Of a stretch of 64,000 nt of DNA, positions 31,490 to 40,592 are shown piece by piece. This DNA comes from JAMLIN01 sp964509685. Its GTDB lineage: Bacteria; Pseudomonadota; Gammaproteobacteria; Burkholderiales; Burkholderiaceae_E. The notes beneath the pieces were generated by a model. It was given only the letters and a program-made list of their open reading frames with translations. It made no database searches and was not told the DNA's origin. The stretch lies in assembly GCA_964509685.1 (NCBI GenBank), contig CAZDYQ010000006.1, positions 1-64,000 on the forward strand. The letters run 5' to 3'. Position 1 is the stretch's first letter; each line of letters opens with the position of its first letter. Made by a program: the position numbers and the translations under genes.

Positions 31490-32493
31490 ACGGATCCCAC
31501 GACACCCAGAGCATGGCCGTGTTCTGCGACTTCGAGAACGTCGCGCTCGGCGTCGAGGAAGCGCGCTACGACAAGTTCGATATCGGGCTGATCCTCGAGA
31601 AGCTGCTCCTGAAGGGCAGCATCGTCGTCAAGAAGGCCTACTGCGACTGGGAGCGCTACAAGAGCTTCAAGGCCGCCATGCACCAGGCCTCCTTCGAGCT
31701 GATCGAGATCCCGCACGTCCGGCAATCGGGCAAGAACTCCGCGGACATCCGGCTGGTGGTCGATGCACTGGACCTCTGCTATACGAAGTCGCACGTGGAC
31801 ACCTTCGTGATCATCAGCGGCGACTCCGACTTCTCCCCGCTGGTGAGCAAGCTGCGCGAGAACGCCAAGACGGTGATCGGGGTCGGGGTGAAGAACTCCA
31901 CCTCGGACCTGCTGATCGCCAACTGCGACGAGTTCATCTACTACGACGACCTGGTGCGCCTGCAGGCGCGGCCGAAGGGGCGCGCCGGCAAGGCGGGCGG
32001 CAAGGCCGCCTCGCGCACGGGCGACAGGTCCGCGACGGCGAAGCCGGCGGACAAGGCCGAGAAGGCGGCGGAGAAGTCGGACAAGGGGTCCGACAAGGCC
32101 GCCGGAAAGGCGCCGGCGAAGGCGGACAAGGCGGCCTCGACGGCAGCGCGCAAGTCCCGCGCAGCCCAGGCCGCGGAGGAGGACGCAAAGGCGCCCGTGG
32201 CGACGGAGCCGGCCGTGGCCGCCACGGCGGACAACGGCGACGAGCAGCGACTGCAGGAGGCGATGGACCTGCTGCTCGACACCTACGAGGCGCTGCTTTC
32301 CGAACGCGGTTCGGAAGAGAAGATCTGGGGGTCGATGATCAAGCAGGCGCTCAAGCGCCGCAATCCCGGCTTCTCCGAGAGCTACTACGGCTTCCGCTCC
32401 TTCAACAGCCTGCTCGAGGAAGCCGAGGCGCGCAACCTCGTCGAGCTCGAGCGGGACGAGAAGTCCGGCGGCTACAAGGTGCGCGCGATCTGA
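31486..32493 (+). CDS. NYN domain ribonuclease-like protein with C-terminal LOTUS/OST-HTH domain
   Basis: Predicted RNA-cleaving protein of 335 aa. The PIN-like NYN domain (about 8-158) carries the acidic residues of its metal site in VFCDFENV, NSADIRLVVDAL and ISGDSDFSPLV. A lysine/alanine-rich, low-complexity linker (about 163-245) follows. The C-terminal about 85 residues (LQEAMDLLLDTYEALLSERGSEEKIWGSM onward) match the LOTUS/OST-HTH fold, which binds RNA in this family. The NYN plus LOTUS pairing parallels eukaryotic MARF1. RNA target unknown. It overlaps the MFS gene by 4 nt. Confidence 0.9.
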   Translation: MNGSHDTQSMAVFCDFENVALGVEEARYDKFDIGLILEKLLLKGSIVVKKAYCDWERYKSFKAAMHQASFELIEIPHVRQSGKNSADIRLVVDALDLCYTKSHVDTFVIISGDSDFSPLVSKLRENAKTVIGVGVKNSTSDLLIANCDEFIYYDDLVRLQARPKGRAGKAGGKAASRTGDRSATAKPADKAEKAAEKSDKGSDKAAGKAPAKADKAASTAARKSRAAQAAEEDAKAPVATEPAVAATADNGDEQRLQEAMDLLLDTYEALLSERGSEEKIWGSMIKQALKRRNPGFSESYYGFRSFNSLLEEAEARNLVELERDEKSGGYKVRAI

Positions 32494-32514
32494 GACCGAC
32501 GCGCCCGGGGAGGC

Positions 32515-34065
32515 TCAGCCGAACTGCGTCCGCAGGGCGCGCTTGAGCACCTTCCCGCTCGGGTTCTTGGGAAGGGACTCGACGAAGATCACCCGCTTGG
32601 GTGACTTGAAATGGGCGAGCCGCTCCCGGCAGAACGCGACCAGCGCCTCCTCGGTCACCTCGTGCCCCGGGCGGGGCACCACCACGGCCGTGACCGCCTC
32701 GATCCAGCGGGGATCGGGCAAGCCGATCACGGCCACCTCCGACACCGCGGGATGGGCATAGAGAGCCTCCTCGACCTCGCGGCTCGCGACGTTCTCGCCG
32801 CCGGTCTTGATCATGTCCTTCTTGCGATCGACCACGGTGATGTAGCCGTCGGCATCGACCGTGGCCAGGTCGCCGCTGTGGAACCAGCCGCCATGGAAGG
32901 CCTCGGCGGTCCGCTCCGGATCCTTGTAGTAGCCGGTCATCAGCTGCGGCGAGCGATGCACGATCTCGCCGACTTCGCCCGGCGCCACGTCCCGCATGTC
33001 GTCGTCGACCACCCGGGTCTCGACATTGAGGACCGGCCGGCCGGCCGAACCCGGCCGCGCCAGCTGCTCGTCGGGCCCGAGCATGGTCGCGAGCGGCGCG
33101 ATCTCGGTCTGGCCGTACAGGTTCCACAGGCGCACCCGCGGCAGGCGGGAGGCGAGCTCGCGCAGCACCTCGACCGGCATGATGGACGCGCCGTAGTAGC
33201 CCTTCGCCAGGCTGGAGAGGTCGGCCGCGTCGAAGCCGGGATCCCGCAGCAGCGCGATCCACACCGAGGGCGGCGCGAAGAAGGAACTCACCCGGTGGCG
33301 CGACAGCAGCGAGAGCAGGTTGGCCGGCGTGGGCTTGCCCGTGATCACGTTCGTGGCGCCGGCATAGATGCCCGGTCCGAAGAACACGTCGAGCTGCGCG
33401 CAGTGGTAGAGCGGCAGCGCGTGCAGGATCAGGTCGTCGCGGTGGATCTCGGCGTCGGCGAGGCAGCTCACGTACTGCCACAGCACGGCGTCGTGCGACA
33501 GCATCGCGCCCTTGGGCGCGGACTCGGTGCCGCTCGTATAGATGATCTGCAGGAGCGATCCGCCATCGATCGCGACATCGGGCGCGGCATCGGATGACGA
33601 GAGGACCGCCTCGAAATGCGCCATGCCGGCCGGCGGCTCCGCGGGATCCTCGCCCGGCAGCCAGAGCAGCGACTCCACCGAGGTATCGCGGCCGGAGGCC
33701 TCGCGGCCAAGCTCGACCAGGTCCGGGCCGACCGCCAGCAGGCGGGCGCCGCTGTGGCGCAGGACGAAGGCGACCTCGTCGGCGTTGAGCATGAAGTTGA
33801 CCGGCACCAGCACCGCCCCGAGGCGCGCCAGGGCGAAGCGCATCGCCGCGAAGGCGTGCGAGTTGCGCGAAAGGATCGCCACCCGGTCGCCCTGGCCGAT
33901 GCCCCCTGCGGCCAGCCCGTTGGCGAGACGGTTGGCGATGCGATCGAACTCCCGATAGCTCCAGGTGACTTCGCCGCAGACCAGCGCGACCTTGTCGGGC
34001 ACGCGCGCGGCGGTGCGGCGGAGTACGTCGCCGATGGTCTGGCGTCGGATCGCCGGTTCGCTCAT
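32515..34065 (-). CDS. Acyl-CoA synthetase (AMP-forming), medium/long-chain type
   Basis: CoA ligase of 516 aa. Motif A3 is IIYTSGTESAPKGAML, A5 YGQTE, A7-A8 FHSGDLATVDADGYI and RKKDMIKTGGENV, and the A10 lysine is in NPSGKVLKRALR. The length fits short/medium-chain or FadD3-like ligases rather than the 660 aa enzyme at 946. It is divergent from an SDR gene at 34198, which suggests a common catabolic route. The acid activated is not predictable from sequence. Confidence 0.92.
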   Translation of the reverse strand: MSEPAIRRQTIGDVLRRTAARVPDKVALVCGEVTWSYREFDRIANRLANGLAAGGIGQGDRVAILSRNSHAFAAMRFALARLGAVLVPVNFMLNADEVAFVLRHSGARLLAVGPDLVELGREASGRDTSVESLLWLPGEDPAEPPAGMAHFEAVLSSSDAAPDVAIDGGSLLQIIYTSGTESAPKGAMLSHDAVLWQYVSCLADAEIHRDDLILHALPLYHCAQLDVFFGPGIYAGATNVITGKPTPANLLSLLSRHRVSSFFAPPSVWIALLRDPGFDAADLSSLAKGYYGASIMPVEVLRELASRLPRVRLWNLYGQTEIAPLATMLGPDEQLARPGSAGRPVLNVETRVVDDDMRDVAPGEVGEIVHRSPQLMTGYYKDPERTAEAFHGGWFHSGDLATVDADGYITVVDRKKDMIKTGGENVASREVEEALYAHPAVSEVAVIGLPDPRWIEAVTAVVVPRPGHEVTEEALVAFCRERLAHFKSPKRVIFVESLPKNPSGKVLKRALRTQFG

Positions 34066-34197
34066 GGGGGCCTCTCCTCGATGGTGTTCCGCTGCCCGGC
34101 GGACGCTCGCGCCGGATCGACTATGCTAGCGCGCCGCCCGGTCGTGCGCGCTGCCGCCGCGCTCGCTAGACTCTCGGGACACACGGAGGAGCACGAA

Positions 34198-34953
34198 ATG
34201 GCAGGGAAATTCGAGGGACGCCGCGTCGTGGTGACCGGCGGCAGCCGTGGAATCGGCCGCGCGATAGCGCTGGGCTTCGCCTCGCAGGGCGCGCACGTGT
34301 CGATCTGCGCCCGCGGCGAGGCGGCCCTGCGCGCGACCGAGGCGGAGCTCGCGGAGCGCAGCGGCGGGCCGGTGCACGCGGCCTGCTGCGACCTCGCGCA
34401 GGCCGACGGCATCGCCGACTACATCGCGGCGGCGGCCGAGGCCCTGGGCGGGATCGACATCCTGGTGAACAATGCCTCGGGCTTCGGCCGGACCGACGAC
34501 GAGGCCGGCTGGGCGGCGAGCATCGAAGTGGACCTGCTCGGGACGGTGCGCGCGTGCCGGGCCGCGCTGCCGCACCTGACCGTCCGGCCGGGCGCGTCCA
34601 TCGTCAACATCTCCTCCATTTCGGGCCTGGCGCCGAGCGTCCGCACGCCGGCCTACGGCGCGATCAAGGCGGCGCTCATCCAGTACACCCGCACCCAGGC
34701 CGCCCAGCTCGCGAGCCAGCGCATCCGGGTGAACTGCATCGCGCCGGGCTCGATCGAGTTCCCGGACGGGGTATGGGACCAGGCACGGCGCAAGCAGCCC
34801 GAGCTCTACGCCCGCATCCGCAACTCCATCCCCTTCGGCCGGATGGGCACCGCGGAGGAGGTCGCCAACGTGGCGCTCTTCCTCGCGAGCGACGACGCCC
34901 GCTGGGTGACGGGCCAGACGATCGCGGTCGACGGGGGGCAGATGCTCGGCTGA
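34198..34953 (+). CDS. Short-chain dehydrogenase/reductase
   Basis: NAD(P)-dependent oxidoreductase of 251 aa in the classical SDR family. The cofactor motif TGGSRGIG is at about 13-20, NNAS around residue 94, and the catalytic Ser-Tyr-Lys set lies in NISSISG and YGAIK. Start 34198 is preceded by a GGAGGA ribosome binding site. Divergent from the 516 aa acyl-CoA synthetase. It may reduce or oxidise an acyl chain or alcohol in the same pathway; FabG-like activity is possible. Confidence 0.92.
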   Translation: MAGKFEGRRVVVTGGSRGIGRAIALGFASQGAHVSICARGEAALRATEAELAERSGGPVHAACCDLAQADGIADYIAAAAEALGGIDILVNNASGFGRTDDEAGWAASIEVDLLGTVRACRAALPHLTVRPGASIVNISSISGLAPSVRTPAYGAIKAALIQYTRTQAAQLASQRIRVNCIAPGSIEFPDGVWDQARRKQPELYARIRNSIPFGRMGTAEEVANVALFLASDDARWVTGQTIAVDGGQMLG

Positions 34954-34993
34954 AGCGCGCGCCCGCCCGCGGGCGGCGCTCCCGACGGGCGCC

Positions 34994-35779
34994 TCAGATG
35001 ACCGAGGCCGCCCCGCCGTCCATGGGAATCACCGCCCCGGTGACGTACGAGGCCCTGGCCGAGGCCAGGAACAGCGCCACGTCGGCGATCTCGCACGGCT
35101 CGGCGAGCCGTCCCATGGGCACCGAGGCGACCGCGGCGGCGAGCAGCTCGTCCCGCGTGCGACCTGTCGAGCGGGCCTGGGCCGCGAGGCCCTCCTCGAG
35201 GCGGGTGGTGAGCGTGAGGCCGGGGTTGATCGCGTTGACCCTCACGCCATGCGCCGCATACGCATTGGCATAGCCCACCGTCGCGAGCATCAGCGCGGCA
35301 TTGGCCGCACCGCCGGGGATGTGGTGGGGGGTGGCGCGGCGGCCTCCCTGGCCGATGATGTTGACGACGCTGCCGCGGCCGCGGCTCGCCATGCGCCGCA
35401 CGACCGCGTCGAGCAGGTACATCGTGGTGAAGTACTTCGCGTCCATGCCCTGGCGGAAGGCGGCGCCGCACAGCTCCTCGGGCGCGTAGCGCTTCGCCGC
35501 GCCCGCCGAATTGACCAGCACCGATATGGGGCCATGTACCTCCTCGACGCGATCGACCAGCGTCAGCACCGCCTGCTCGTCGCCGACGTCGGCGGGCTCG
35601 ATCGCGATCTCGAGCCCCTCGCGCCGCAGCTCCGTGGCGGCATCCTCGAGCACCCTGGCATTGCGCGCCACGCCCACCACCTTCGCTCCCGCCGCCGCGA
35701 AGGCCCGGGCGCAGGCCAGGCCGATCCCCTTGCTGGCGCCCGCCACCAGCGTCACCGCTCCCTCGAGTTCCAGATTCAT
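34994..35779 (-). CDS. SDR family protein lacking the catalytic YxxxK
   Basis: SDR-fold protein of 261 aa. The nucleotide-binding motif AGASKGIG (13-20) and NSAG (90-93) are present. At the active-site position, where YxxxK is expected, the sequence reads PHHIPGGAANAALM (151-164), with neither the tyrosine nor the lysine. The same region's catalytic serine is also unclear (VVNIIGQGG). It may use a different mechanism or only bind a ligand. Its start overlaps the end of a TAXI-type solute-binding gene (ATGA, 35776-35779), so the two are translationally coupled. Function unknown. Confidence 0.85.
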   Translation of the reverse strand: MNLELEGAVTLVAGASKGIGLACARAFAAAGAKVVGVARNARVLEDAATELRREGLEIAIEPADVGDEQAVLTLVDRVEEVHGPISVLVNSAGAAKRYAPEELCGAAFRQGMDAKYFTTMYLLDAVVRRMASRGRGSVVNIIGQGGRRATPHHIPGGAANAALMLATVGYANAYAAHGVRVNAINPGLTLTTRLEEGLAAQARSTGRTRDELLAAAVASVPMGRLAEPCEIADVALFLASARASYVTGAVIPMDGGAASVI

Positions 35780-37143
35780 GTCGTGTCTCCTTGCGCGCCC
35801 GCCGCCTCCGATGCCAGCCGCCGGCGTACCAGCGCGATGTGCGAGCGCAGAGCATACAGTTCCTCGGCGTGGGACAAGGGTACCGCGATGCGCTCGACGC
35901 GGGCGTCGAGCTGGTCGAGCCGCTCGACCAGGCGCGCGACCTCGCCCGGCGGGCGCCCCGGTCCGAGCGCGGCCACGTCCTCCTCGATCTCGCGCAGCTG
36001 CCCATACCAGCGGAACACCCGTGAACGCACGCGGAACTGGTAGAGCGGCGGCACCAGGCGCGACAGCGGGATCAGCACCGCGACGATCGCCGCGAGCACC
36101 ACCCACATCCGGTCGACCAGGTTGGCGAGCCAGAACGGCAGGTAGCGCTGCAGGAAGGGCCGGCCGTCGCGATAGAAGCGGGCCGCCTCGTCGGCGAGCG
36201 GGATCTCCATGCCCCCGGGGGACGGAAAGGTGCCGGCGCGACTGAACCAGCCGGGCTCGGCATGCAGCGCGGCAGCCGCCTGGACCATGAGCTGCACCAG
36301 CGCGGGGTGCGTTCCCTCGCGCGCGACGAGGGTGGTGGTCGTCGCGACCAGGCGATAGTCCTCCGGTGGCAAATCGGCCCCCAGGTCCACCACGCCGCGC
36401 GGCAGCACGACCTTCGTGAGGAAGCCGAAGCGGCGCTCGTAGGCGTCGGCCTGCGCGAAGTCCAGCAGGCGAATGCCCGGGGTCTGCAGGAGCATCCGCA
36501 CGAGGGGCGATTCCGGCGCCGAGGCGAACACGACCGCGTCGAGCCTGCCCGCGAGCAGCTCGACGACCGCCGGCGTGTGCTCCAGCGGCAGGCGCTCGAT
36601 CGAGCGCAGGTCGATGCGATTGGCCTCGAGCAGGCTGTCGAAGAGGACCGGCACGCCGGTGCCCTCCGGGCCCGTGGCGATGCGCCAGCCCGCCAGGCCC
36701 GCGAGCGAGTCGAGCGCGCGGTCGCCCAGGCCGGGCGCCCCGTCGCGGTAGAAGACCCAGACGGGCTCGTAGAACAGGCTCCCGATCGAGACGAGCCCCG
36801 CGGCGCGCGCCTGTCCCGGGCTCGCGGTGCCGCCCTGCACGAAGCCGAAGTCCACGCCCTCGTCGGGATCGTTGGCGAGCAGCCGCTCGAAGTTGTCGCG
36901 CGAGCCCGCGGTGGGCACCAGCTCCACCGCGATGCCCATGCGCGCCAGCCGGTCGCGATAGCGTGCGCCAATCGCCTCGTAGGCGCTCTGCTCCGGTCCC
37001 GTCGCGAGGCGCAGCCGCCGCGGCGGCATGGGATCGAGCACATGGTACGCGAGCACCAGCAGCGCGATCGTCAGCAGCACGAAGGGACCGGCGCTCACAG
37101 ACAGGTCGCGGATCGAGAGCAGGAGCGGCCGAAGGCGGGGCAT
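35776..37143 (-). CDS. TAXI family TRAP transporter solute-binding-like membrane protein
   Basis: Membrane-tethered, periplasmic ligand-binding protein of 455 aa. An N-terminal transmembrane helix (about 15-36) is followed by a TAXI-type binding domain (about 45-320: RLATGPEQSAYEAIG, FGFVQGGTASPG), a second transmembrane helix (about 343-365) and a C-terminal cytoplasmic helical region of about 90 residues. Usual TAXI proteins are free periplasmic receptors that pair with a DctQM permease; no permease gene is nearby. This two-helix form may be a sensor or tethered receptor. The stop overlaps the start of the atypical SDR. Confidence 0.88.
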   Translation of the reverse strand: MPRLRPLLLSIRDLSVSAGPFVLLTIALLVLAYHVLDPMPPRRLRLATGPEQSAYEAIGARYRDRLARMGIAVELVPTAGSRDNFERLLANDPDEGVDFGFVQGGTASPGQARAAGLVSIGSLFYEPVWVFYRDGAPGLGDRALDSLAGLAGWRIATGPEGTGVPVLFDSLLEANRIDLRSIERLPLEHTPAVVELLAGRLDAVVFASAPESPLVRMLLQTPGIRLLDFAQADAYERRFGFLTKVVLPRGVVDLGADLPPEDYRLVATTTTLVAREGTHPALVQLMVQAAAALHAEPGWFSRAGTFPSPGGMEIPLADEAARFYRDGRPFLQRYLPFWLANLVDRMWVVLAAIVAVLIPLSRLVPPLYQFRVRSRVFRWYGQLREIEEDVAALGPGRPPGEVARLVERLDQLDARVERIAVPLSHAEELYALRSHIALVRRRLASEAAGAQGDTT

Positions 37144-37195
37144 CGCGGGGACCGGGCTTTTCGGTCCCGCGATGGTAACGGAACGCCGCGCGCCG

Positions 37196-38017
37196 CTAGG
37201 CGAGGATCTCCTCGACCTTGCGACGGGCGGCGGCCGGGGAGATGTTCAGCAGGGCCCCGACCTCCTCGAGGTCGTCGGGGATGGCGGGGTTCGACCAGCC
37301 GCCGTCCAGGTGACGGGCGAGCTGCACCGCGAGGCGCACGTTCCTGGCGCGCGGCGTGCGATCCTGGGGATCCGTGAGCCGGATCAGTGCGGCCGGCATC
37401 TGCCAGCGCTTGAGGAGGTACTGCTGGACCTCGGCGAGCTCCACGCCCAGCAGCTCGCGCTGGATCCTCGCCGATCGCAGCGAGGGATCCGCCCGCTGGC
37501 GCCGGGCGATATCCGCGGCGATGTCGGGCTCGTGGCACCAGAGCAGCAGTCCGGCGAACTCGTCGAGCATCGCGGCCTCGTAGATCAGCTCCGTGTCCGT
37601 GTCCTGGCGCAGCACCGCCAGGCCGACCGCGAGCAGCGCGGCGCGCCGCGAGCGGCGCAGCAGGGCCAGCAGGCCGCGATACTCCGACGCGCGCCCGGCG
37701 AAGCAGTCCTCCGCCACCGCCTGGCCGTCGAATTCGCGGAAGAACGGCGGCACGCCCAGCAGGAGCACGGCCGCGGTGACGGTTTCCGTGTCGGTGACGA
37801 TGCGGCGCGAGCGCCGCGCCACGATACGCCTCAACAGCTTCAGGGTCATCAGCGGATCGGCGAGCACGATGCGCGCGATCCCGTGCGAGTCGGCTTCCTC
37901 CTCCTGCCGGCGCAGCCGGGCGAGCGCGCGCACGGTCCGACGCATGACCGGGATCTCGGGTTCGCCGAGCCTTCTCGCCCAGCCCTCGACGCTGCGGGGA
38001 GCCAGTATCGCTGCCAT
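37196..38017 (-). CDS. HDOD domain-containing protein
   Basis: Cytoplasmic signalling protein of 273 aa carrying an HDOD domain over most of its length (about 15-230), with the helical pattern VLADPLMTLKLLRRI and AAMLDEFAGLLLWCHEPDIA. Classic HD metal ligands are absent, as is usual for HDOD. Start at 38017 (MAAILAPRS) is preferred over an upstream ATG because homology begins there. It is divergent from prkA across a 595 bp gap. HDOD proteins act in stress or second-messenger control; the specific role is unknown. Confidence 0.85.
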   Translation of the reverse strand: MAAILAPRSVEGWARRLGEPEIPVMRRTVRALARLRRQEEEADSHGIARIVLADPLMTLKLLRRIVARRSRRIVTDTETVTAAVLLLGVPPFFREFDGQAVAEDCFAGRASEYRGLLALLRRSRRAALLAVGLAVLRQDTDTELIYEAAMLDEFAGLLLWCHEPDIAADIARRQRADPSLRSARIQRELLGVELAEVQQYLLKRWQMPAALIRLTDPQDRTPRARNVRLAVQLARHLDGGWSNPAIPDDLEEVGALLNISPAAARRKVEEILA

Positions 38018-38612
38018 GGTCTTGCCGTTGCCGGAGGGTCCTGCTTCCCACGTTATTACGGCAATCCCCAAGACCACTTGAGTCGCGGATGCGCCACGCT
38101 GATGCATGTCGCATGACCAAGCGTGTCACTATTGAACCAATCCGAACCGGGCCTGCGCCCGGCTCTCGGCGACAGTCGCGGAAGACGCCCCTTCCCGACG
38201 GCGTTCGACGCCCCGATTGGCGCCGTCCGTCAGGGCAAGTCATCGAAATCCGGCGCAGGAACGTTTCGTGCTTTGAGTCCACGGTACGGACGCCTTGCAA
38301 ACGGCGCGACGCGCACCACTCCACGACGCGATGCGCCCGGCGGACGTACCCGACGAGGACGGGGCAGATGACGATGCGCCAGCGCGGATGGATTCCGAGC
38401 GACGACCGGGCGCACAGGCCGGCCGAAACCGCTCCCCTCGACACGACCGAGTTCGTCGTCGACGCGCCGGGCTTCATCTTCTTCCCGACCGCTGCCGACC
38501 AGCCCGCTTCCCCAGCGCGGCCCGCCGACAACCTCCTCTCGCACTTCACCGGCGCCTCGCCACGGCGCCCGGGTTCGCTCACTTCCGACGTCGTTTCCCT
38601 GGAGGTCACAAC
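38018..38612. other. 595 bp intergenic region between HDOD gene and prkA
   Basis: No convincing gene fills this gap. TAATAA on the minus strand (38053-38058) could be a -10 box for the HDOD gene. A CCGGGC/GCCCGG hairpin lies at 38147-38162. A short frame from an ATG at 38367 runs to 38616 (82 codons) and its stop overlaps the prkA start as ATGA, but its third-position G+C is lower than in neighbouring genes. A long prkA leader with regulatory content is the most likely reading; no sigma-54 or sigma-S promoter could be assigned firmly. Confidence 0.5.
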
Positions 38613-40535
38613 ATGAACCTGTTCGAGAGCTATCAGGCTTCCTTCGCCAAGTCCCGCGAAGAGGAGATGTCCCTGATGCAGTACCTGGATCTTTGCCGCA
38701 GCGACCCGCTCGCCTATGCGAGCGCGGCCGAGCGGATGCTCTCGGCGATCGGCGAGCCGGAAGTCATCGACACGCGCCACGACCCACGCCTGTCGCGGCT
38801 GTTCTCCAACCGCATCATCCGTCGCTACCCGGCCTTCCGCGAGTTCTACGGCATGGAGGACGCGATCGCGCAGATCGTCGCCTACTTCCGCCATGCGGCG
38901 CAGGGACTCGAGGAACGCAAGCAGGTGCTCTACCTGCTCGGGCCCGTGGGCGGCGGGAAGTCCTCCATCGCCGAACGGCTCAAGGCCCTCATGGAGGTGC
39001 ACCCGATCTACGCCCTCAAGGGATCGCCCGTCAACGAGTCGCCGCTCGGCCTGTTCCAGCCCGAGCGCGACGGCGAGGCGCTCGAGCGCGAGTTCGGGAT
39101 CCCGCGGCGCTACCTGACGGGGATCATGAGCCCCTGGGCGGTCAAGCGCCTGGCGGAATACGACGGCGACATCACCCGCTTTCGCGTGGTGCGGCTGCAG
39201 CCGTCGGTGCTTCGGCAGATCGCGATCACCAAGACGGAACCCGGCGACGAGAACAACCAGGACATCTCCTCGCTGGTGGGGAAGGTCGACATCCGCAAGC
39301 TCGAGCACTACTCCCAGGACGACCCCGATGCGTACAGCTACTCGGGCGGCCTGTGCCTGGCAAACCAGGGGCTGCTCGAGTTCGTCGAGATGTTCAAGGC
39401 GCCGATCAAGATGCTCCATCCGCTCCTGACGGCGACCCAGGAGGGCAACTTCAAGGGGACGGAAGGCTTCTCCGCCATTCCCTTCCAGGGAATCATCCTC
39501 GCCCACTCGAACGAGAGCGAGTGGCAGACCTTCCGCAACAACCGCAACAACGAGGCCTTCCTCGACCGGATCTACATCGTCAAGGTGCCCTACTGCCTGC
39601 AGGTGTCCGAGGAGGTCAAGATCTACGAGAAGCTCCTCGCCAACAGCTCGCTCGCCAATGCGCCCTGCGCACCGGGCACGCTCGACATGATGGCCCAGTT
39701 CGCGGTCCTCACCCGCCTGAAGGAGCCCGAGAACTCCAGCATCTACACGAAGATGCGGGTCTATGACGGCGAAAACCTGAAGGACATCGACCCCAACGCC
39801 AAGTCGGTGCAGGAGTACCGCGACTATGCCGGCATCGACGAGGGCATGAGCGGCATCTCCACGCGGTTCTCGTACAAGGTGCTGTCGGCGGTGTTCAACT
39901 ACGACCAGACGGAGATCGCCGCCAACCCTGTGCACCTGATGTACGTGCTCGAGCAGAAGCTGCTGCGCGAGCAGCTGCCCGAGGAGCAGCAGCGTCGCTA
40001 CCTGGACTTCATCAAGGGCTGGCTCGCCCCGCGCTACGCGGAGTTCATCGGCAAGGAGATCCAGACGGCCTACCTCGAGTCCTATTCCGAGTACGGCCAG
40101 AACATCTTCGACCGCTACGTCACCTACGCCGACTACTGGATCCAGGACGAGGACTACCGCGATCCGGAGACGGGCGAGAGCTTCGACCGGGCGCAGCTCA
40201 ACGCCGAGCTCGAGAAGATCGAGAAGCCGGCGGGCATCGCCAACCCGAAGGACTTCCGCAACGAGATCGTGAACTTCGTGCTGCGGGCGCGCGCCAACAA
40301 CAACGGCAAGAACCCGGCATGGACCAGCTACGAGAAGCTGCGCGAGGTGATCGAGAAGAAGATGTTCTCGAACACCGAGGAGCTGCTGCCGGTCATCTCG
40401 TTCAATGCCAAGGCCTCGGCCGAGGACCAGCGCAAGCACGACAGCTTCGTTGAAAGGATGGTGAGCAAGGGATATACAGAGAAGCAGGTTCGGCTGCTCT
40501 GCGAGTGGTACCTCCGGGTGCGCAAGTCGCAGTAA
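38613..40535 (+). CDS. prkA: PrkA family serine protein kinase (YeaG-like)
   Basis: AAA-type ATPase and serine kinase of 640 aa, close in length to E. coli YeaG (644 aa). The P-loop GPVGGGKS is at 110-117, with a Walker B-like segment and a C-terminal PrkA kinase domain. An ideal GGAGGT ribosome binding site precedes the ATG at 38613. It begins the prkA-yeaH-spoVR trio, a conserved proteobacterial cluster induced by nitrogen starvation and stationary phase. Its substrates are not defined; YeaG and YeaH act together. Confidence 0.96.
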   Translation: MNLFESYQASFAKSREEEMSLMQYLDLCRSDPLAYASAAERMLSAIGEPEVIDTRHDPRLSRLFSNRIIRRYPAFREFYGMEDAIAQIVAYFRHAAQGLEERKQVLYLLGPVGGGKSSIAERLKALMEVHPIYALKGSPVNESPLGLFQPERDGEALEREFGIPRRYLTGIMSPWAVKRLAEYDGDITRFRVVRLQPSVLRQIAITKTEPGDENNQDISSLVGKVDIRKLEHYSQDDPDAYSYSGGLCLANQGLLEFVEMFKAPIKMLHPLLTATQEGNFKGTEGFSAIPFQGIILAHSNESEWQTFRNNRNNEAFLDRIYIVKVPYCLQVSEEVKIYEKLLANSSLANAPCAPGTLDMMAQFAVLTRLKEPENSSIYTKMRVYDGENLKDIDPNAKSVQEYRDYAGIDEGMSGISTRFSYKVLSAVFNYDQTEIAANPVHLMYVLEQKLLREQLPEEQQRRYLDFIKGWLAPRYAEFIGKEIQTAYLESYSEYGQNIFDRYVTYADYWIQDEDYRDPETGESFDRAQLNAELEKIEKPAGIANPKDFRNEIVNFVLRARANNNGKNPAWTSYEKLREVIEKKMFSNTEELLPVISFNAKASAEDQRKHDSFVERMVSKGYTEKQVRLLCEWYLRVRKSQ

Positions 40536-40592
40536 ACCGAGCGGGGCGCGCGCCCCGGGTGCGCGCCGTTCTGCAATCTTCCGGACCGCACG

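Noticed and set aside
34963..34976. CCGCCCGC/GGGCGG palindrome between two convergent SDR genes
   Set aside because: Short, no U-run on either strand and typical of G+C-rich spacers; not strong enough to call a terminator.
37095..40439. Very long minus-strand open frame (1114 codons) opposite prkA and the HDOD gene
   Set aside because: Antisense shadow of prkA, a well-conserved kinase; translation is low-complexity and matches no family.
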